Of a stretch of 64,000 bases of DNA, positions 1 through 9,497 are shown piece after piece. The translations under genes and the position numbers were made by a program. The notes under the pieces are model-generated. The model saw nothing but the letters and a program-made list of their open reading frames with translations, was not told where the DNA came from and ran no database searches. The stretch's first letter is position 1, and every line of letters starts with the position of its first letter. Origin of the DNA: Ureibacillus xyleni (GTDB lineage Bacteria > Bacillota > Bacilli > Bacillales_A > Planococcaceae); assembly GCF_900217795.1 (NCBI RefSeq), contig NZ_OBMQ01000002.1, positions 299,025 through 363,024 on the forward strand, read 5' to 3'.

Positions 1-105
1 GAACGAATAAAAGAAATTGTTCCCATTTGGAAGAAAGAAATTTGGGAAAATGGGCAAGAATGGAAAGGAGATCAAAGGAAAAAACCATTATTGGAGGTGG
101 AATAA
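1..105 (+). CDS. moaE: molybdopterin synthase catalytic subunit MoaE (3' end only)
   Basis: Only the last 34 codons are in the window, in frame 1, ending in TAA at 103-105. The tail reads IPIWKKE-like (seen VPIWKKEIWENGQEW), which is the conserved C-terminal region of MoaE, the large subunit that transfers sulfur from MoaD to precursor Z to make molybdopterin. The stop abuts the ATG of moaD with no spacer, as expected for the two subunits of one enzyme. The start and active-site lysines lie upstream of the window. Identification rests on the short tail plus the moaD neighbour. Confidence 0.85.
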   Translation, partial: ERIKEIVPIWKKEIWENGQEWKGDQRKKPLLEVE

Positions 106-339
106 ATGATTACGCTTTATTACTTTGCAGGTTTAAGGGATAAAGCAGGAGTCGATGTTGAACAAGTACAGCTAACTGGGCTAAAAGTACGAGAACTTTT
201 AGAATATGTTTCCAATAAATATGAAGGCTTCAAAGGCAGTTTGATTCATATTGCTGTAAATGAGGAATATGCCCTGCTTGATGATATTGTGAAAGACGGT
301 GATGTTGTCGCCTTTATTCCACCAGTAAGTGGCGGTTAA
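106..339 (+). CDS. moaD: molybdopterin synthase sulfur carrier subunit MoaD
   Basis: A 77-residue ubiquitin-fold protein that carries sulfur as a C-terminal thiocarboxylate for molybdopterin synthesis. It starts ITLYYFAGLRDKAG, has the family's late FIPPVSGG segment and ends in the essential Gly-Gly. Length is normal for MoaD. GGAGGTGG lies just upstream, inside the end of moaE, so translation is coupled. Part of moaE-moaD-mobA-moaA. Confidence 0.95.
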   Translation: MITLYYFAGLRDKAGVDVEQVQLTGLKVRELLEYVSNKYEGFKGSLIHIAVNEEYALLDDIVKDGDVVAFIPPVSGG

Positions 340-340
340 C

Positions 341-907
341 ATGATTGGTGTGATTCTTGCAGGAGGAGAATCGAGAAGGTTTGGCTCACCGAAAGCATTT
401 GCCAAAATAGGTGACCAATATTTTTATGAAATAGCTTATAAAAACTTAGAACCAGTTTGTCAAAAAGTAATAATCGTTACGCGGGATGAACTGCTACCTT
501 TATTTCCATCACACCTTCTGAAAATTGTTGACACTGTTCAATTTAAAGGAAATGGTCCATTAGCTGGAATTTACTCAGCAATGATAGAAGAATTAGCGGA
601 ACAGTATATGGTATTACCTTGTGATATGCCCTTTTTAAATCGTGCTATTTTACAAAGATTGTGTAATGTTTGTTCGAAGTCAATGGTGGTGGCTGTTAGA
701 AATGAACAACATCTTTATCCCCTTGTCGGTATTTGGAATCGGTCCGTTATAAACATCATTTACGACCATTTGCAAAACAATGAAAAAAGTGTTTTACATC
801 TGTTAAAAAAGATAGATACAACATGGGTTGAAGCAGAGTATTTAACCAAAAATCCATCCTATTATTTTCAAAATCTCAATCAACCACTTGAAGAAAGAAG
901 TGAGTAG
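341..907 (+). CDS. mobA: molybdenum cofactor guanylyltransferase MobA
   Basis: A 188-residue protein that transfers GMP from GTP to molybdopterin to make the guanine dinucleotide cofactor. The N-terminal nucleotide-binding loop [14 protein letters not shown] (residues 6-19) and the LPCDMPFL metal-binding segment near the middle are diagnostic. The ATG at 341 is chosen over an in-frame GTG at 329, because MIGVILAGG matches the family start and the GTG lies inside moaD. The start follows the moaD stop by one base, implying translational coupling. Confidence 0.92.
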   Translation: MIGVILAGGESRRFGSPKAFAKIGDQYFYEIAYKNLEPVCQKVIIVTRDELLPLFPSHLLKIVDTVQFKGNGPLAGIYSAMIEELAEQYMVLPCDMPFLNRAILQRLCNVCSKSMVVAVRNEQHLYPLVGIWNRSVINIIYDHLQNNEKSVLHLLKKIDTTWVEAEYLTKNPSYYFQNLNQPLEERSE

Positions 908-908
908 T

Positions 909-1925
909 ATGTCGGAATCTAAAGTACGTGATCAATTAAATCGACCAATGACAGACCTACGCATCTCTGTAACTGATCGCTGTAACTTTCGATGTACATA
1001 TTGCATGCCTAAAGAAATTTTTGGGGATGACTATGCGTTTTTACCAAAATCAGAACTGTTAACATTTGAGGAGTTAGAAAGGCTCGCCAATATATTTGCC
1101 CAATTAGGGGTAAAAAAAATTCGTCTTACTGGTGGCGAGCCACTGATGCGTTCTAACCTGCATTTATTAATCGAAAAGTTAACAACGATAGAAGGTATTA
1201 AAGATATCGCATTAACGACTAATGGTGTGCTATTAAAGAAATACGCAAAAAAATTGAAACAAGCTGGTTTATTGAGAATTAATGTTAGTTTGGATGCGTT
1301 GGATGAAAAGTTATTTGGGCTCATCAATGGCAGAGGGATTCAACCATCCGTGCCATTAGAAGGTATACAAATAGCTAAAAATTTAGGATTTGAAGTGAAA
1401 GTGAATATGGTCGTTGAAAAAGGGGTAAATGAATCAGAAATTTTACCAATGGCTGCGTTGTTTAAAGAACGACAAATTCCTCTAAGATTCATCGAGTTTA
1501 TGGATGTTGGCAATGATAACAGCTGGAGTTTTAAAAAAGTGATGACAAAACAAGAAATATTACAAGTCTTGCAACAAAAATATGACTTAGAACCTGTGGA
1601 GTTTGATTATTTTGGTGAAGTAGCAAAGAAATTTCGCTATAAAGGGACGAATATCCAAGTAGGGTTTATTACATCTGTTTCTGAATCGTTTTGTTCAACT
1701 TGTACAAGGGCTCGACTCTCCTCGGATGGGAAATTTTATACATGTTTATTTGCCTCAAATGGTTTTGATCTCAAATCACTAATTCGAAGTGGTGCTACTG
1801 ATGATGAATTGCGGAATGAAATCATAAATGTTTGGGAAAATCGAAAAGATCGCTATTCAGATGAACGAACAGAGCAAACGACGAAAAATCGAAAAAAAAT
1901 AGATATGTCCTATATTGGAGGATAA
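909..1925 (+). CDS. moaA: GTP 3',8-cyclase MoaA (radical SAM)
   Basis: A 338-residue radical SAM enzyme that cyclises GTP in the first step of molybdenum cofactor synthesis. The N-terminal cluster motif is C25-x3-C29-x2-C32 (CNFRCTYC). The C-terminal substrate-side cluster is C262-x2-C265-x13-C279. The LTGGEP motif is present and the protein ends in the conserved Gly-Gly. ATG 909 overlaps nothing essential: the mobA stop is at 905-907. An upstream in-frame TTG at 888 would give an unneeded extension. All catalytic signatures are intact. Confidence 0.96.
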   Translation: MSESKVRDQLNRPMTDLRISVTDRCNFRCTYCMPKEIFGDDYAFLPKSELLTFEELERLANIFAQLGVKKIRLTGGEPLMRSNLHLLIEKLTTIEGIKDIALTTNGVLLKKYAKKLKQAGLLRINVSLDALDEKLFGLINGRGIQPSVPLEGIQIAKNLGFEVKVNMVVEKGVNESEILPMAALFKERQIPLRFIEFMDVGNDNSWSFKKVMTKQEILQVLQQKYDLEPVEFDYFGEVAKKFRYKGTNIQVGFITSVSESFCSTCTRARLSSDGKFYTCLFASNGFDLKSLIRSGATDDELRNEIINVWENRKDRYSDERTEQTTKNRKKIDMSYIGG

Positions 1926-1944
1926 AATCGGAAGGAAGATAATA

Positions 1945-2355
1945 TTGCCAGGACCAGCACTAAATCAATTGCATGCTCATCGTGCCATACATGATGGAGC
2001 ACAATCAGGAGCAATCGAATATACAGACTTAATGATTCAAATATGGAAAAGCGAAAAGAAAGAAGATGCGAACAAAGCGGCAACTCTTTTACTAGATTAT
2101 TGGGAAACACGCATCATAAGCCATGCAGATGCTGAAGAGTCAGGGTTCTATCAGAAAAAAGCTGAGAACAACGAAGAACTCGTTGATGCCGTAAAGTCAT
2201 TAAAACGTGACCACGAAATTTTACGAATAATCGTTAAAGATATTCGCGACATTCTACAAAAAGATGGATTAAATGATTTGGCAATTCAAAAGTTTTATGC
2301 ATTGCTCACTGTAAACGAAATCCATAGTCGTGAAGAGGAACGATTGTTGTTTTAA
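1945..2355 (+). CDS. hemerythrin-like (HHE) protein
   Basis: An all-helical protein of about 136 residues with hemerythrin-type metal-ligand spacing: LHAHRAIHDG near the N-terminus, ISHADAEESGFY, LKRDHEIL, and a final NEIHSREEERLLF. This suggests a di-iron site for O2, NO or redox sensing, or iron storage. No ATG fits. A TTG at 1945 preceded by GGAAGGAAG is the best start; a TTG at 1915 inside moaA is the alternative. It directly follows moaA and precedes the operon terminator, so it is co-transcribed with cofactor synthesis. Its role there is unknown. Confidence 0.75.
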   Translation: MPGPALNQLHAHRAIHDGAQSGAIEYTDLMIQIWKSEKKEDANKAATLLLDYWETRIISHADAEESGFYQKKAENNEELVDAVKSLKRDHEILRIIVKDIRDILQKDGLNDLAIQKFYALLTVNEIHSREEERLLF

Positions 2356-2365
2356 CTATAGTAAA

Positions 2366-2395
2366 AGGGCTACTATTCAGCTAGTAGCCCTATTT
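2366..2395. terminator. bidirectional terminator after the moa operon
   Basis: A 10-bp perfect stem (AGGGCTACTA/TAGTAGCCCT) with a 6-nt loop lies between convergent genes. T-rich flank follows on both sides. Confidence 0.8.
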
Positions 2396-2400
2396 GTATG

Positions 2401-2961
2401 TTATTTTAATACGTCATGATCAACGTAGCGTTCGCCATTTAATTCACTAATTAAATTAATCGCTACTTTTGCGCCATCACCAGCAGTAATGATTGTATGT
2501 ACGCTTACACCTGCACAAGTTCCTGCTGCCCAAATGCCTTTTACATTTGTTTTACCTGTTGCATCAACATCAAAAATTGTTTTCACTCGTGGTTCTGTTC
2601 CATCTTTTGTAGCAAGACCAATACTTTGTGCTAAATCAGTTAAGAAACCCGTTGCTAAAATAATTTGTTTTGCTTCAAATTTGCCATTTTCAGTAGTGAT
2701 TGTAAAACCATCTTCTGTTTTAGCAATTGCTGTAACTTTTGTTTCAACAACTTCCGCGCCGAATTTTTTTGCTTGGTTAAGTCCAGTTTCAACCAGATTA
2801 GGACCCGTAATTTCTTCAACCCCATAGTGATTCCATAGCTTTGCACGTTTTGTAACGCCTTGATTACTATCAATGATAATTGTTTTTTTACCAGCTTTTG
2901 CAGTGTAAATTGCGGCACTACCTCCAGCAGGCCCCCCACCAATAATTGCAACTTCAAACAT
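2401..2961 (-). CDS. short FAD-dependent oxidoreductase (thioredoxin-reductase-like)
   Basis: A 186-residue flavoprotein. A Rossmann loop GGGPAG sits at residues 8-13, an ATGFL segment follows the middle, and a late GIWAAGTCAG...ITAGDGA region matches the FAD-binding end of thioredoxin-reductase-type enzymes. The NADPH-binding domain and the CxxC redox pair are absent, so the protein is about 60% of the usual length. The ends look native: an AGGGAGGTAG ribosome site precedes ATG and a clean stop follows. It is therefore a short family member rather than a broken gene. The substrate cannot be told. Confidence 0.8.
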   Translation of the reverse strand: MFEVAIIGGGPAGGSAAIYTAKAGKKTIIIDSNQGVTKRAKLWNHYGVEEITGPNLVETGLNQAKKFGAEVVETKVTAIAKTEDGFTITTENGKFEAKQIILATGFLTDLAQSIGLATKDGTEPRVKTIFDVDATGKTNVKGIWAAGTCAGVSVHTIITAGDGAKVAINLISELNGERYVDHDVLK

Positions 2962-3092
2962 ATCAAACTACCTCCCTTATTTCGATATACTAAAATTCTA
3001 TCAAAAAGTTGGTAATGTGACTAAAAAAAGGATTTTGAATTGTGTATAATTTCTGCATCTTGAATCACACTAAATTAAAGGAGTGTGTTTAA

Positions 3093-3332
3093 ATGAATAA
3101 AGATTGGGATTCATTACCAAGTGAGAAAAAGGCATTTGCAGACTTACCTTATACCGACAAACCCGATATGGTGAACTCGGAAAATATTAGCCTTTTTGAT
3201 ATGCACGAAGATATGCAAACTGTCGATGCAATTCCAGTAGAAGAATTAAATAAGCGTGTAAAAACTGAAGATGATGAGCTAATTACTGAAGTTTTTCGTA
3301 AAGAATCACCAGATGAAAAAAAACATAGTTGA
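3093..3332 (+). CDS. small acidic protein of unknown function
   Basis: A 79-residue, highly charged, soluble protein with no membrane segment or recognised motif. It is rich in Asp, Glu and Lys and probably disordered at both ends. ATG is preceded by AAAGGAGTG at good spacing, a TATAAT lies about 50 bases upstream, and a strong hairpin terminator follows, so it is a convincing monocistronic gene. I do not recognise the family. Confidence 0.65.
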   Translation: MNKDWDSLPSEKKAFADLPYTDKPDMVNSENISLFDMHEDMQTVDAIPVEELNKRVKTEDDELITEVFRKESPDEKKHS

Positions 3333-3341
3333 AGTGAGAAT

Positions 3342-3384
3342 ACTAACAAAGTCTTAATTGTAAGATTTTTGTTAGTATTTTTTA
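3342..3384 (+). terminator. rho-independent terminator
   Basis: A long stem (ACTAACAAAGTCTTA with TAAGATTTTTGTTAGT, one bulge) is followed by a T-run after the small 79-aa gene. Confidence 0.85.
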
Positions 3385-3482
3385 CTATATATTTACTTAA
3401 TTTTACATAAAACTTAATGTTTTCTCTAAGTTTTTATATTAAAATGAAGTATTATGTGTATCTTTAATTAGGAGGAATCCCC

Positions 3483-5231
3483 ATGTTCGGTAAAAGTAGA
3501 AGGCTCCAAAATTACGAATATTTCTCTCACTCCAATCACTCTGACATTGAAACAAACGAACGTTTCAAAGAAAAACTAGATTTTCTAACTCTCACTAAAA
3601 TTCGTCGCGACTCTGTTCGTTGTTTATCCGAAATTTATAATGAAAACCGCGAAAATATTTTAGATATGTTCTACAAAAAGTTATTAGACATTCCCCAGTT
3701 TAATAGTATTATCAATGAATATTCTTCCGTTGAGCGGTTGAAAGTAACGTTAAATAAACATTTTTTAAGTTTATTCGAAGACGATTTATCGATTGAATAT
3801 GTATTTAAGCGTAGAAAAATTGCCTATACCCATGCAAGAATTGGTGTGTTACCAAACTGGATGATTTCAGCATATGCACTGCTCAATCAGCTATTCATTC
3901 CTCTTATTGTGAAAAAACTCATTCGTGATGAAGTAAAAATGTTAGATGTGCTCTTAACTTACGATAGTTTAGTAACAATTGACATTCAAATTATTACTGA
4001 GACTTATATTGAAATTCAAGGTGGTTCTGTAGTTAACGGACTTGGAGAAATCATTAAATATAATACACAACTCGACCAAATTAAAGAGCTGGTACAATTC
4101 CAAGAAGTCCAACAACAAGATGTTCTATTGGCAAGTGACGCCATGCAGGAACTGGATGCGAGTATCGAAGAAATTGCAGCATCAGTAGGGGATATTGCAA
4201 ATCATACCCAACATGCATTAAAAGCGTTAAATAAAGATTTAGATTCTTTACAACATGTAACAACAATCCTGCAAAAAACAGATGACGGTCAACAAAAGGT
4301 CCAACAAGATGTAAAGCGTCTGGTAGAACGTGTGGATAGTGTTGCAAAGTTAATGAATTTAATCCGAGAAATTGCGGATCAAACAAATTTATTAGCATTA
4401 AATGCATCCATTGAAGCGGCAAGAGCGGGAGAAGCAGGAAAAGGCTTTGCTGTTGTTGCAGAAGAAGTTCGAAAATTGGCTGATGATACAAAGAATTCGG
4501 TTCAATCAATTAATGAGGATATTGAAGAATTATTAAAAATTACAGGTGATATTGATCATCAAATTAAACAATCTTCCCATGAACTTCATGGTAGTGTAAA
4601 TAATGCATCCCATGTCACTCAAACTTTGTCAGAATTAAATAAAGCGTTACAAGTACAAGGAGAACGATTTGATGAAATTGCTACAACAGCGAAGATACAA
4701 GCAGAATCTTCCTCAGCGATTTCAGAGCGAAATAAAAATATTGCCGAAAGTGCTCAGCAAAGTAAAGAAATTACTTTTCAAGTTGGATCAGCAATATATA
4801 AGTTAAGTAAAATGATAGATGAGTATCGTACAACAACAATTTCTAAAAACTTTATCATTAGCCAAGAAGATATTATTGAAGTAGCAATAACAGATCATCT
4901 TTTGTGGAGATGGAAAATTTATAATCTATTATTAGGTTTTGAGAAAATGTCTATCCAAGATATTGGTTCACCTCAACAATCAAGATTAGGTGAATGGTAT
5001 TATGGAAAAGGGAAAGAAATACTTGGTAAAGAGAGAGTTTTCCGAGAATTAGAAGAACCTCATAAGTTAGTGTATGATATTGCAAAAAAAGCGGTACAAG
5101 CCTATGAGAGTGGAAATAAAGAGCAAGCAGAGCATTACTTAAGCGAAGTATCCCGAGTATCGAACATTGTCATAAATAAACTTAAAGAATTACAACAATT
5201 GTTAGTTGATAGAAAGCTTCAATATAGTTAA
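3483..5231 (+). CDS. globin-coupled chemoreceptor (HemAT-like) with C-terminal CZB-like domain
   Basis: A 582-residue cytoplasmic methyl-accepting chemotaxis protein with no membrane segment. Residues about 25-185 form a HemAT-type sensor globin; the proximal haem ligand is His117 in [12 protein letters not shown], as in B. subtilis HemAT. A coiled coil follows, then the signalling hairpin near 293-335 ([18 protein letters not shown]), which contacts CheA/CheW. Residues about 465-580 resemble a chemoreceptor zinc-binding (CZB) domain: H472, LGEWYYG and PHKLVY. Two of the four canonical ligands are replaced (Ser500 for Cys, Tyr531 for the last His). AGGAGG precedes ATG. It is transcribed alone and is likely an oxygen sensor for aerotaxis. 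Confidence 0.88.
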   Translation: MFGKSRRLQNYEYFSHSNHSDIETNERFKEKLDFLTLTKIRRDSVRCLSEIYNENRENILDMFYKKLLDIPQFNSIINEYSSVERLKVTLNKHFLSLFEDDLSIEYVFKRRKIAYTHARIGVLPNWMISAYALLNQLFIPLIVKKLIRDEVKMLDVLLTYDSLVTIDIQIITETYIEIQGGSVVNGLGEIIKYNTQLDQIKELVQFQEVQQQDVLLASDAMQELDASIEEIAASVGDIANHTQHALKALNKDLDSLQHVTTILQKTDDGQQKVQQDVKRLVERVDSVAKLMNLIREIADQTNLLALNASIEAARAGEAGKGFAVVAEEVRKLADDTKNSVQSINEDIEELLKITGDIDHQIKQSSHELHGSVNNASHVTQTLSELNKALQVQGERFDEIATTAKIQAESSSAISERNKNIAESAQQSKEITFQVGSAIYKLSKMIDEYRTTTISKNFIISQEDIIEVAITDHLLWRWKIYNLLLGFEKMSIQDIGSPQQSRLGEWYYGKGKEILGKERVFRELEEPHKLVYDIAKKAVQAYESGNKEQAEHYLSEVSRVSNIVINKLKELQQLLVDRKLQYS

Positions 5232-5243
5232 TCATTGTATAGG

Positions 5244-5280
5244 AACTTGTTTAGAATTTCATATCTAAGCAAGTTTTTTC
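5244..5280 (+). terminator. rho-independent terminator
   Basis: A 12-bp stem (AACTTGTTTAGA/TCTAAGCAAGTT, one G-T pair) plus TTTTTT follows the chemoreceptor gene. Confidence 0.9.
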
Positions 5281-5413
5281 TTTTGTGTACATAAAATACT
5301 TACTGGCTGTATATTTTGCTTTTTAATAGATTATTGATTGTTAATAGTTGGCTCGTTATAATAGTGATATAATTTGTCAGAAAATTCTATAATCTGAACA
5401 AAGGAGGGGTAGG

Positions 5414-6562
5414 ATGGGGATAGATTTTTTAACCAATGAACATCAAATGTTTCGAAAATCTTTACGTAAAATGCTTGAAAAAGAGGCAATCCCTTACTTC
5501 GATGAATGGGAACAAAATAGAGAAATCCCTAAAGAGTTCTGGTTAAAGCTAGGGGAAAATGGATTTTTGTGTCCACAAGTCAGTGAACAATATGGTGGTT
5601 TACAACTTGATTTTGGGTATTCCATGATTTTAGCTGAAGAGCTTGAGAGGGTTGGTGCTGGATTAGCAAGTGGTATCGTATTACATTCCGATATTGTTAT
5701 CCCTTATATCGAAAGTTACGGGACCCAAGAGCAAAAGGATAAGTGGCTGCCTAAAAGTGTGAGCGGCGAGTACATTTCTGCCATTGCCATGACCGAGCCT
5801 GGTGCGGGTTCAGACTTAGCGGGAATACAAACAACAGCTCGGCGTGAAGGGGATTATTATATTTTAAATGGGGAAAAAACGTTTATTACAAATGGCATTC
5901 ATGCGAATTATGTTGTTGTTGTTTGTAAAACAAATCCTAAAGCCAGCCCTGCCTATAGAGGAATTAGTTTAATTGTTGTTGAAGATGGAACGCCAGGCTT
6001 TAAACGGGGGAAACAGTTAAAAAAAATCGGCATGCATTCAGCAGATACAGGAGAGCTTATTTTTGAAGATGCAAAAGTTCCAGCAAGTCATCTGTTAGGT
6101 GAAGAAGGAAAAGGGTTCTATTACTTAATGGACAAGTTACAGCAAGAACGCCTAATCGTTGCAATTGAAGTGCAAATTGAAGCAGAGGAAATGTTCCGAA
6201 TTACGATGGATTATGTTAAGGAGCGTAAAGCGTTTAACAGGAAAATTTCGGATTTCCAAAATACACAATTTAAACTTGCAGAAATGGCAACAGAAATTGA
6301 TATTGGTCGAACTTATGTTAACTCACTTGTTGCTAAACATATCAAAGGCGAAAACATTGTGAAGGAAGTATCCATGGCAAAATGGTGGATTAGCGAAATG
6401 GCGAAACGTGTGGCAACTGAATGTCTGCAGCTTCATGGTGGCTACGGTTACATGGAAGAATACGAGATTGCTAGACGCTTTAGAGATATTCCTGTTGCGG
6501 CAATTTACGCAGGAACTACTGAGATTATGAAAGGAATTATTGCAAAAGAAATTCTAAAATAA
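5414..6562 (+). CDS. acyl-CoA dehydrogenase (long-chain/isovaleryl type)
   Basis: A 382-residue FAD enzyme that forms the trans-2,3 double bond of acyl-CoAs. FAD/substrate motifs AMTEPGAGSD and ITNG are present, as is the C-terminal LHGGYGYMEEYEIAR and AGTTEIMKG. The MCAD-type catalytic Glu position is Ala366 (IYAGTTE), while Glu245 lies in LQQERL. That is the alternative base position used by long-chain and isovaleryl-CoA dehydrogenases, so activity is expected. AAAGGAGGGG precedes ATG. First gene of a three-gene fatty-acid or branched-acid catabolic operon. Confidence 0.92.
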   Translation: MGIDFLTNEHQMFRKSLRKMLEKEAIPYFDEWEQNREIPKEFWLKLGENGFLCPQVSEQYGGLQLDFGYSMILAEELERVGAGLASGIVLHSDIVIPYIESYGTQEQKDKWLPKSVSGEYISAIAMTEPGAGSDLAGIQTTARREGDYYILNGEKTFITNGIHANYVVVVCKTNPKASPAYRGISLIVVEDGTPGFKRGKQLKKIGMHSADTGELIFEDAKVPASHLLGEEGKGFYYLMDKLQQERLIVAIEVQIEAEEMFRITMDYVKERKAFNRKISDFQNTQFKLAEMATEIDIGRTYVNSLVAKHIKGENIVKEVSMAKWWISEMAKRVATECLQLHGGYGYMEEYEIARRFRDIPVAAIYAGTTEIMKGIIAKEILK

Positions 6563-6620
6563 CGCATGAATTCATAAAACACATAGAGATCATGTTCACT
6601 AAATTCTAGGGGGATTTTAA

Positions 6621-8114
6621 ATGTTCATTACAAATGTGTTAAGGCAACATGCAATGAGTAATCCAGATTCACTAGCTGTTCAATTTAAGGAGCGTAGCTG
6701 GACGTACAGTGAGCTATATAAAAATGCACAAAAAATCGCAAGTTACTTACTGCAGCAAGGATATCAAAAGGGAGACATTGTTGCACAGTTTATGGGGAAT
6801 TCCGATTATTTTTTAGCCGTTTATTATGGAGTTCAATTAGCTGGGTTAACCTGTATGCCTGTAAATACGAAACTAGCACCACCTGAAGTAGAATATATTT
6901 TCACACACTCAGAAGCGAAAGTTTTGTTTTACGATGAGAAAATTCAACAAACAATTGAAAACTCAAAGTATGCTTTTGAAGAGAAAATTAGTGTTGGACA
7001 AGTTAGAGAGCTTTTGAAAAATGATGGAGCCTATGTAAAACTGCCATCCTTAAAAGAAAGTGATACAGCAGTTGTTATGTATACATCCGGGACAACAGGT
7101 AAACCAAAAGGCGTCATGTTAAGCCATCAAAATATTTTTGAGACAGCAGAAATCTGGTCTGGCTCCATGAAGATGACGAGAAATGATCGTATGTATATTT
7201 GTACACCATTATTCCATTGTGCAGGAAGCCATGTATTTGCAGTTCCGACGATATATAAAGGTGGAGCTGTCATTATTGAAGAGGCATTTTCACCAGATCG
7301 AACGCTGAAAAATTTATTAGATACAGAGGCTACAATATTCTTTGGTGTACCTGCCATGTATACGATATTACTAAACAAACCTGAATTGAAACATTACCAT
7401 TTTGAACATTTAAGATTACTATGCTATGGTGCAGCACCTATGCCTTATGAATTAGTAAAACAGTTAAAAGATACGTTCCCTAAAGTGAAAGTGCAAAATC
7501 TTTATGGTCAGACAGAAAACACACCGGCTGCTTCTTCATTAACAGATGAACATGCTTTAATAAAAATTGGTTCTGTAGGGCGTCCATTAGCTCGAACTGA
7601 AATTAAATTAGTGGATAGCTATGGTGAAGAAGTGCCTATAGGAGAAGTTGGCGAAATTTGTGTAAAAGGGCCACAAGTGATGAAAGGTTATTTGCGCAAC
7701 CCTGAAGAAACAGCCAGTACATTGCAAAATGGCTGGTTATATTCAGGAGATTTAGGTCGTTTTGATGAAGAAGGATTTTTATATATAGTGGACCGCAAGA
7801 AAGACATGATTAATCGTGGTGGAGAAAATATATACCCGATTGAAGTGGAAGAAGTTTTGTACCAAGTTCCACAAATTTTAGAAGCAGCAGTTGTAGGGGT
7901 GCCCCATGAAGTGTATGGGGAAGTTCCAAAGGCATTTGTTGTAATAAAAGAAGGCGAAGCAATTTCTGCAGATGAAATTTTAGCTTACTGTCAAACACAA
8001 CTGGCAAAATATAAAGTACCTCAAGAGATTGAGTTTATAGAGCAATTACCAAGGAATGCTTCAGGCAAAGTTCTAAAACATACATTACGTTCTAGTTTTG
8101 TAGAAAATCTTTAG
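6621..8114 (+). CDS. long-chain fatty-acid--CoA ligase (ANL superfamily)
   Basis: A 497-residue adenylate-forming enzyme that activates a carboxylic acid with ATP and then loads CoA. It has the P-loop-like MYTSGTTGKPKG, the LYGQTEN motif, GWLYSGDLGRFDEEGF, and the hinge DRKKDMINRGGENIYP. The C-terminal catalytic lysine is in PRNASGKVLKH. Length is typical of medium/long-chain ligases. AGGGGG lies upstream of ATG. It sits between an acyl-CoA dehydrogenase and a thiolase and would supply acyl-CoA to both. The exact acid is not predictable. Confidence 0.9.
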   Translation: MFITNVLRQHAMSNPDSLAVQFKERSWTYSELYKNAQKIASYLLQQGYQKGDIVAQFMGNSDYFLAVYYGVQLAGLTCMPVNTKLAPPEVEYIFTHSEAKVLFYDEKIQQTIENSKYAFEEKISVGQVRELLKNDGAYVKLPSLKESDTAVVMYTSGTTGKPKGVMLSHQNIFETAEIWSGSMKMTRNDRMYICTPLFHCAGSHVFAVPTIYKGGAVIIEEAFSPDRTLKNLLDTEATIFFGVPAMYTILLNKPELKHYHFEHLRLLCYGAAPMPYELVKQLKDTFPKVKVQNLYGQTENTPAASSLTDEHALIKIGSVGRPLARTEIKLVDSYGEEVPIGEVGEICVKGPQVMKGYLRNPEETASTLQNGWLYSGDLGRFDEEGFLYIVDRKKDMINRGGENIYPIEVEEVLYQVPQILEAAVVGVPHEVYGEVPKAFVVIKEGEAISADEILAYCQTQLAKYKVPQEIEFIEQLPRNASGKVLKHTLRSSFVENL

Positions 8115-8132
8115 TAAAAAAGGGGATTGTTT

Positions 8133-9314
8133 ATGACAAATGTTTATATAGTAGATGGTGCAAGAACAGCTTTCACTTCTTTTGGAGGTTCTTTTGCAAG
8201 CCTAGATGCAGTTGAACTAGGGACAGTTACGGCAATCGAAGCGTTAAAGCGAGCAAACGTTGAACCTTCGCAAATAAATCACGTAATTTACGGTAGTGTG
8301 ATTCATTCTGGGGTAAATGCTTCCTATTTAGCAAGGCATATTGGTTTAAAAGCTGGCATTCCGCAAGATGTTCCTGCACTTATTTTAAACCGGTTGTGTG
8401 GCTCGGGGTTACAATCCATCGTTACATCAGCTCAGCACATTTTGTTAGGTGAAGCTGATTTTATTCTAGCAGGTGGAGCAGAGAATATGTCCCAATCGCC
8501 TTTTGCAAATTTTGAACAACGATTTAACGGACAAAAGCTTGGAAATCTTCAATTTGTTGATATGTTACAAGCCACTCTTACAGACAAGTATACTGGTTCA
8601 GGAATGGGCATGACGGCAGAGAAATTAGCAGAACAATACAATATTTCTCGTGAGGAACAAGATGAGTTTGCTGTACAATCTCATCAAAGAGCTGCTCATG
8701 CTAGAGAAGTAGGATATTTTAAGGAAGAAATTGTACCAGTTTACGTGAAAACTAGAAAAGGTGAAGTGGCCATTGAAGTAGATGAACATATTAAAGAAAA
8801 TACAACAACAGAAATTTTATCTAAACTTCGACCAGCCTTTAAAAAAGATGGTTCGGTTACTGCCGGGAATGCATCCGGCATAAATGATGGGGCAGCTTCA
8901 GTAGTTTTAGCAAGTGAGAGGGCTGTGCAGGAAAATAAATTGAAACCAATTGCTCGTATTATTTCTTGGGGTGTAGCAGGAGTTGATCCTACAATTATGG
9001 GGATTGGCCCAGTTCCTGCAATTAAACAAGCATTAGAGCGAGCTAATTTATCCCTATCAGATATGGATTTAGTTGAAGTGAATGAAGCTTTTTCTGCTCA
9101 ATTTTTAGCAGTGGAAAAAGAACTTGGCTTAAACCGTGAAATAACGAATGTAAACGGTGGAGCCATTGCACTTGGTCATCCTGTTGGGACAAGTGGAACT
9201 CGTCTAGCATTGTCGACTTCTTACGAGTTAAAACGCCGAGGTGGAAAGTATGCAGTGATAAGTCTTTGTATCGGTGGTGGTCAAGGAATCGCAATGGTCA
9301 TTGAATCTTTATAA
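8133..9314 (+). CDS. acetyl-CoA acyltransferase (thiolase)
   Basis: A 393-residue type II thiolase that cleaves 3-ketoacyl-CoA, or condenses acetyl-CoA. The nucleophile Cys89 is in NRLCGSGLQS, His349 in GGAIALGHPVG, and Cys379 in SLCIGGGQG. ATG 8133 is used, preceded by AAAAAGGGG, rather than TTG 8127. Last gene of the operon. No enoyl-CoA hydratase or 3-hydroxyacyl-CoA dehydrogenase is present here, so the cycle must be completed from elsewhere. Confidence 0.92.
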   Translation: MTNVYIVDGARTAFTSFGGSFASLDAVELGTVTAIEALKRANVEPSQINHVIYGSVIHSGVNASYLARHIGLKAGIPQDVPALILNRLCGSGLQSIVTSAQHILLGEADFILAGGAENMSQSPFANFEQRFNGQKLGNLQFVDMLQATLTDKYTGSGMGMTAEKLAEQYNISREEQDEFAVQSHQRAAHAREVGYFKEEIVPVYVKTRKGEVAIEVDEHIKENTTTEILSKLRPAFKKDGSVTAGNASGINDGAASVVLASERAVQENKLKPIARIISWGVAGVDPTIMGIGPVPAIKQALERANLSLSDMDLVEVNEAFSAQFLAVEKELGLNREITNVNGGAIALGHPVGTSGTRLALSTSYELKRRGGKYAVISLCIGGGQGIAMVIESL

Positions 9315-9324
9315 GAGTTGATTT

Positions 9325-9354
9325 AAAAGCTGGCGTATTTAGCCGGCTTTTTAT
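9325..9354 (+). terminator. rho-independent terminator
   Basis: A 9-bp stem AAAGCTGGC/GCCGGCTTT with a 7-nt loop and TTT tail ends the fatty-acid operon. Confidence 0.9.
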
Positions 9355-9497
9355 TATAGACAAGCAAATAAAGTCTTCAATTATGTAGCTCTATATTTGT
9401 TCAGGCTCAGAAAATTTAGTAACGTATGCTTATTAACTTGTGAAAAAAATGTGTTAAACTATTCCTTATACTAAACATTAAAGTGAGCTGAAACACA

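Noticed and set aside
2401..2961. Frameshifted or truncated thioredoxin reductase
   Set aside because: Clean start, ribosome site and stop, and continuous FAD-domain similarity to the end; better read as a short family member.
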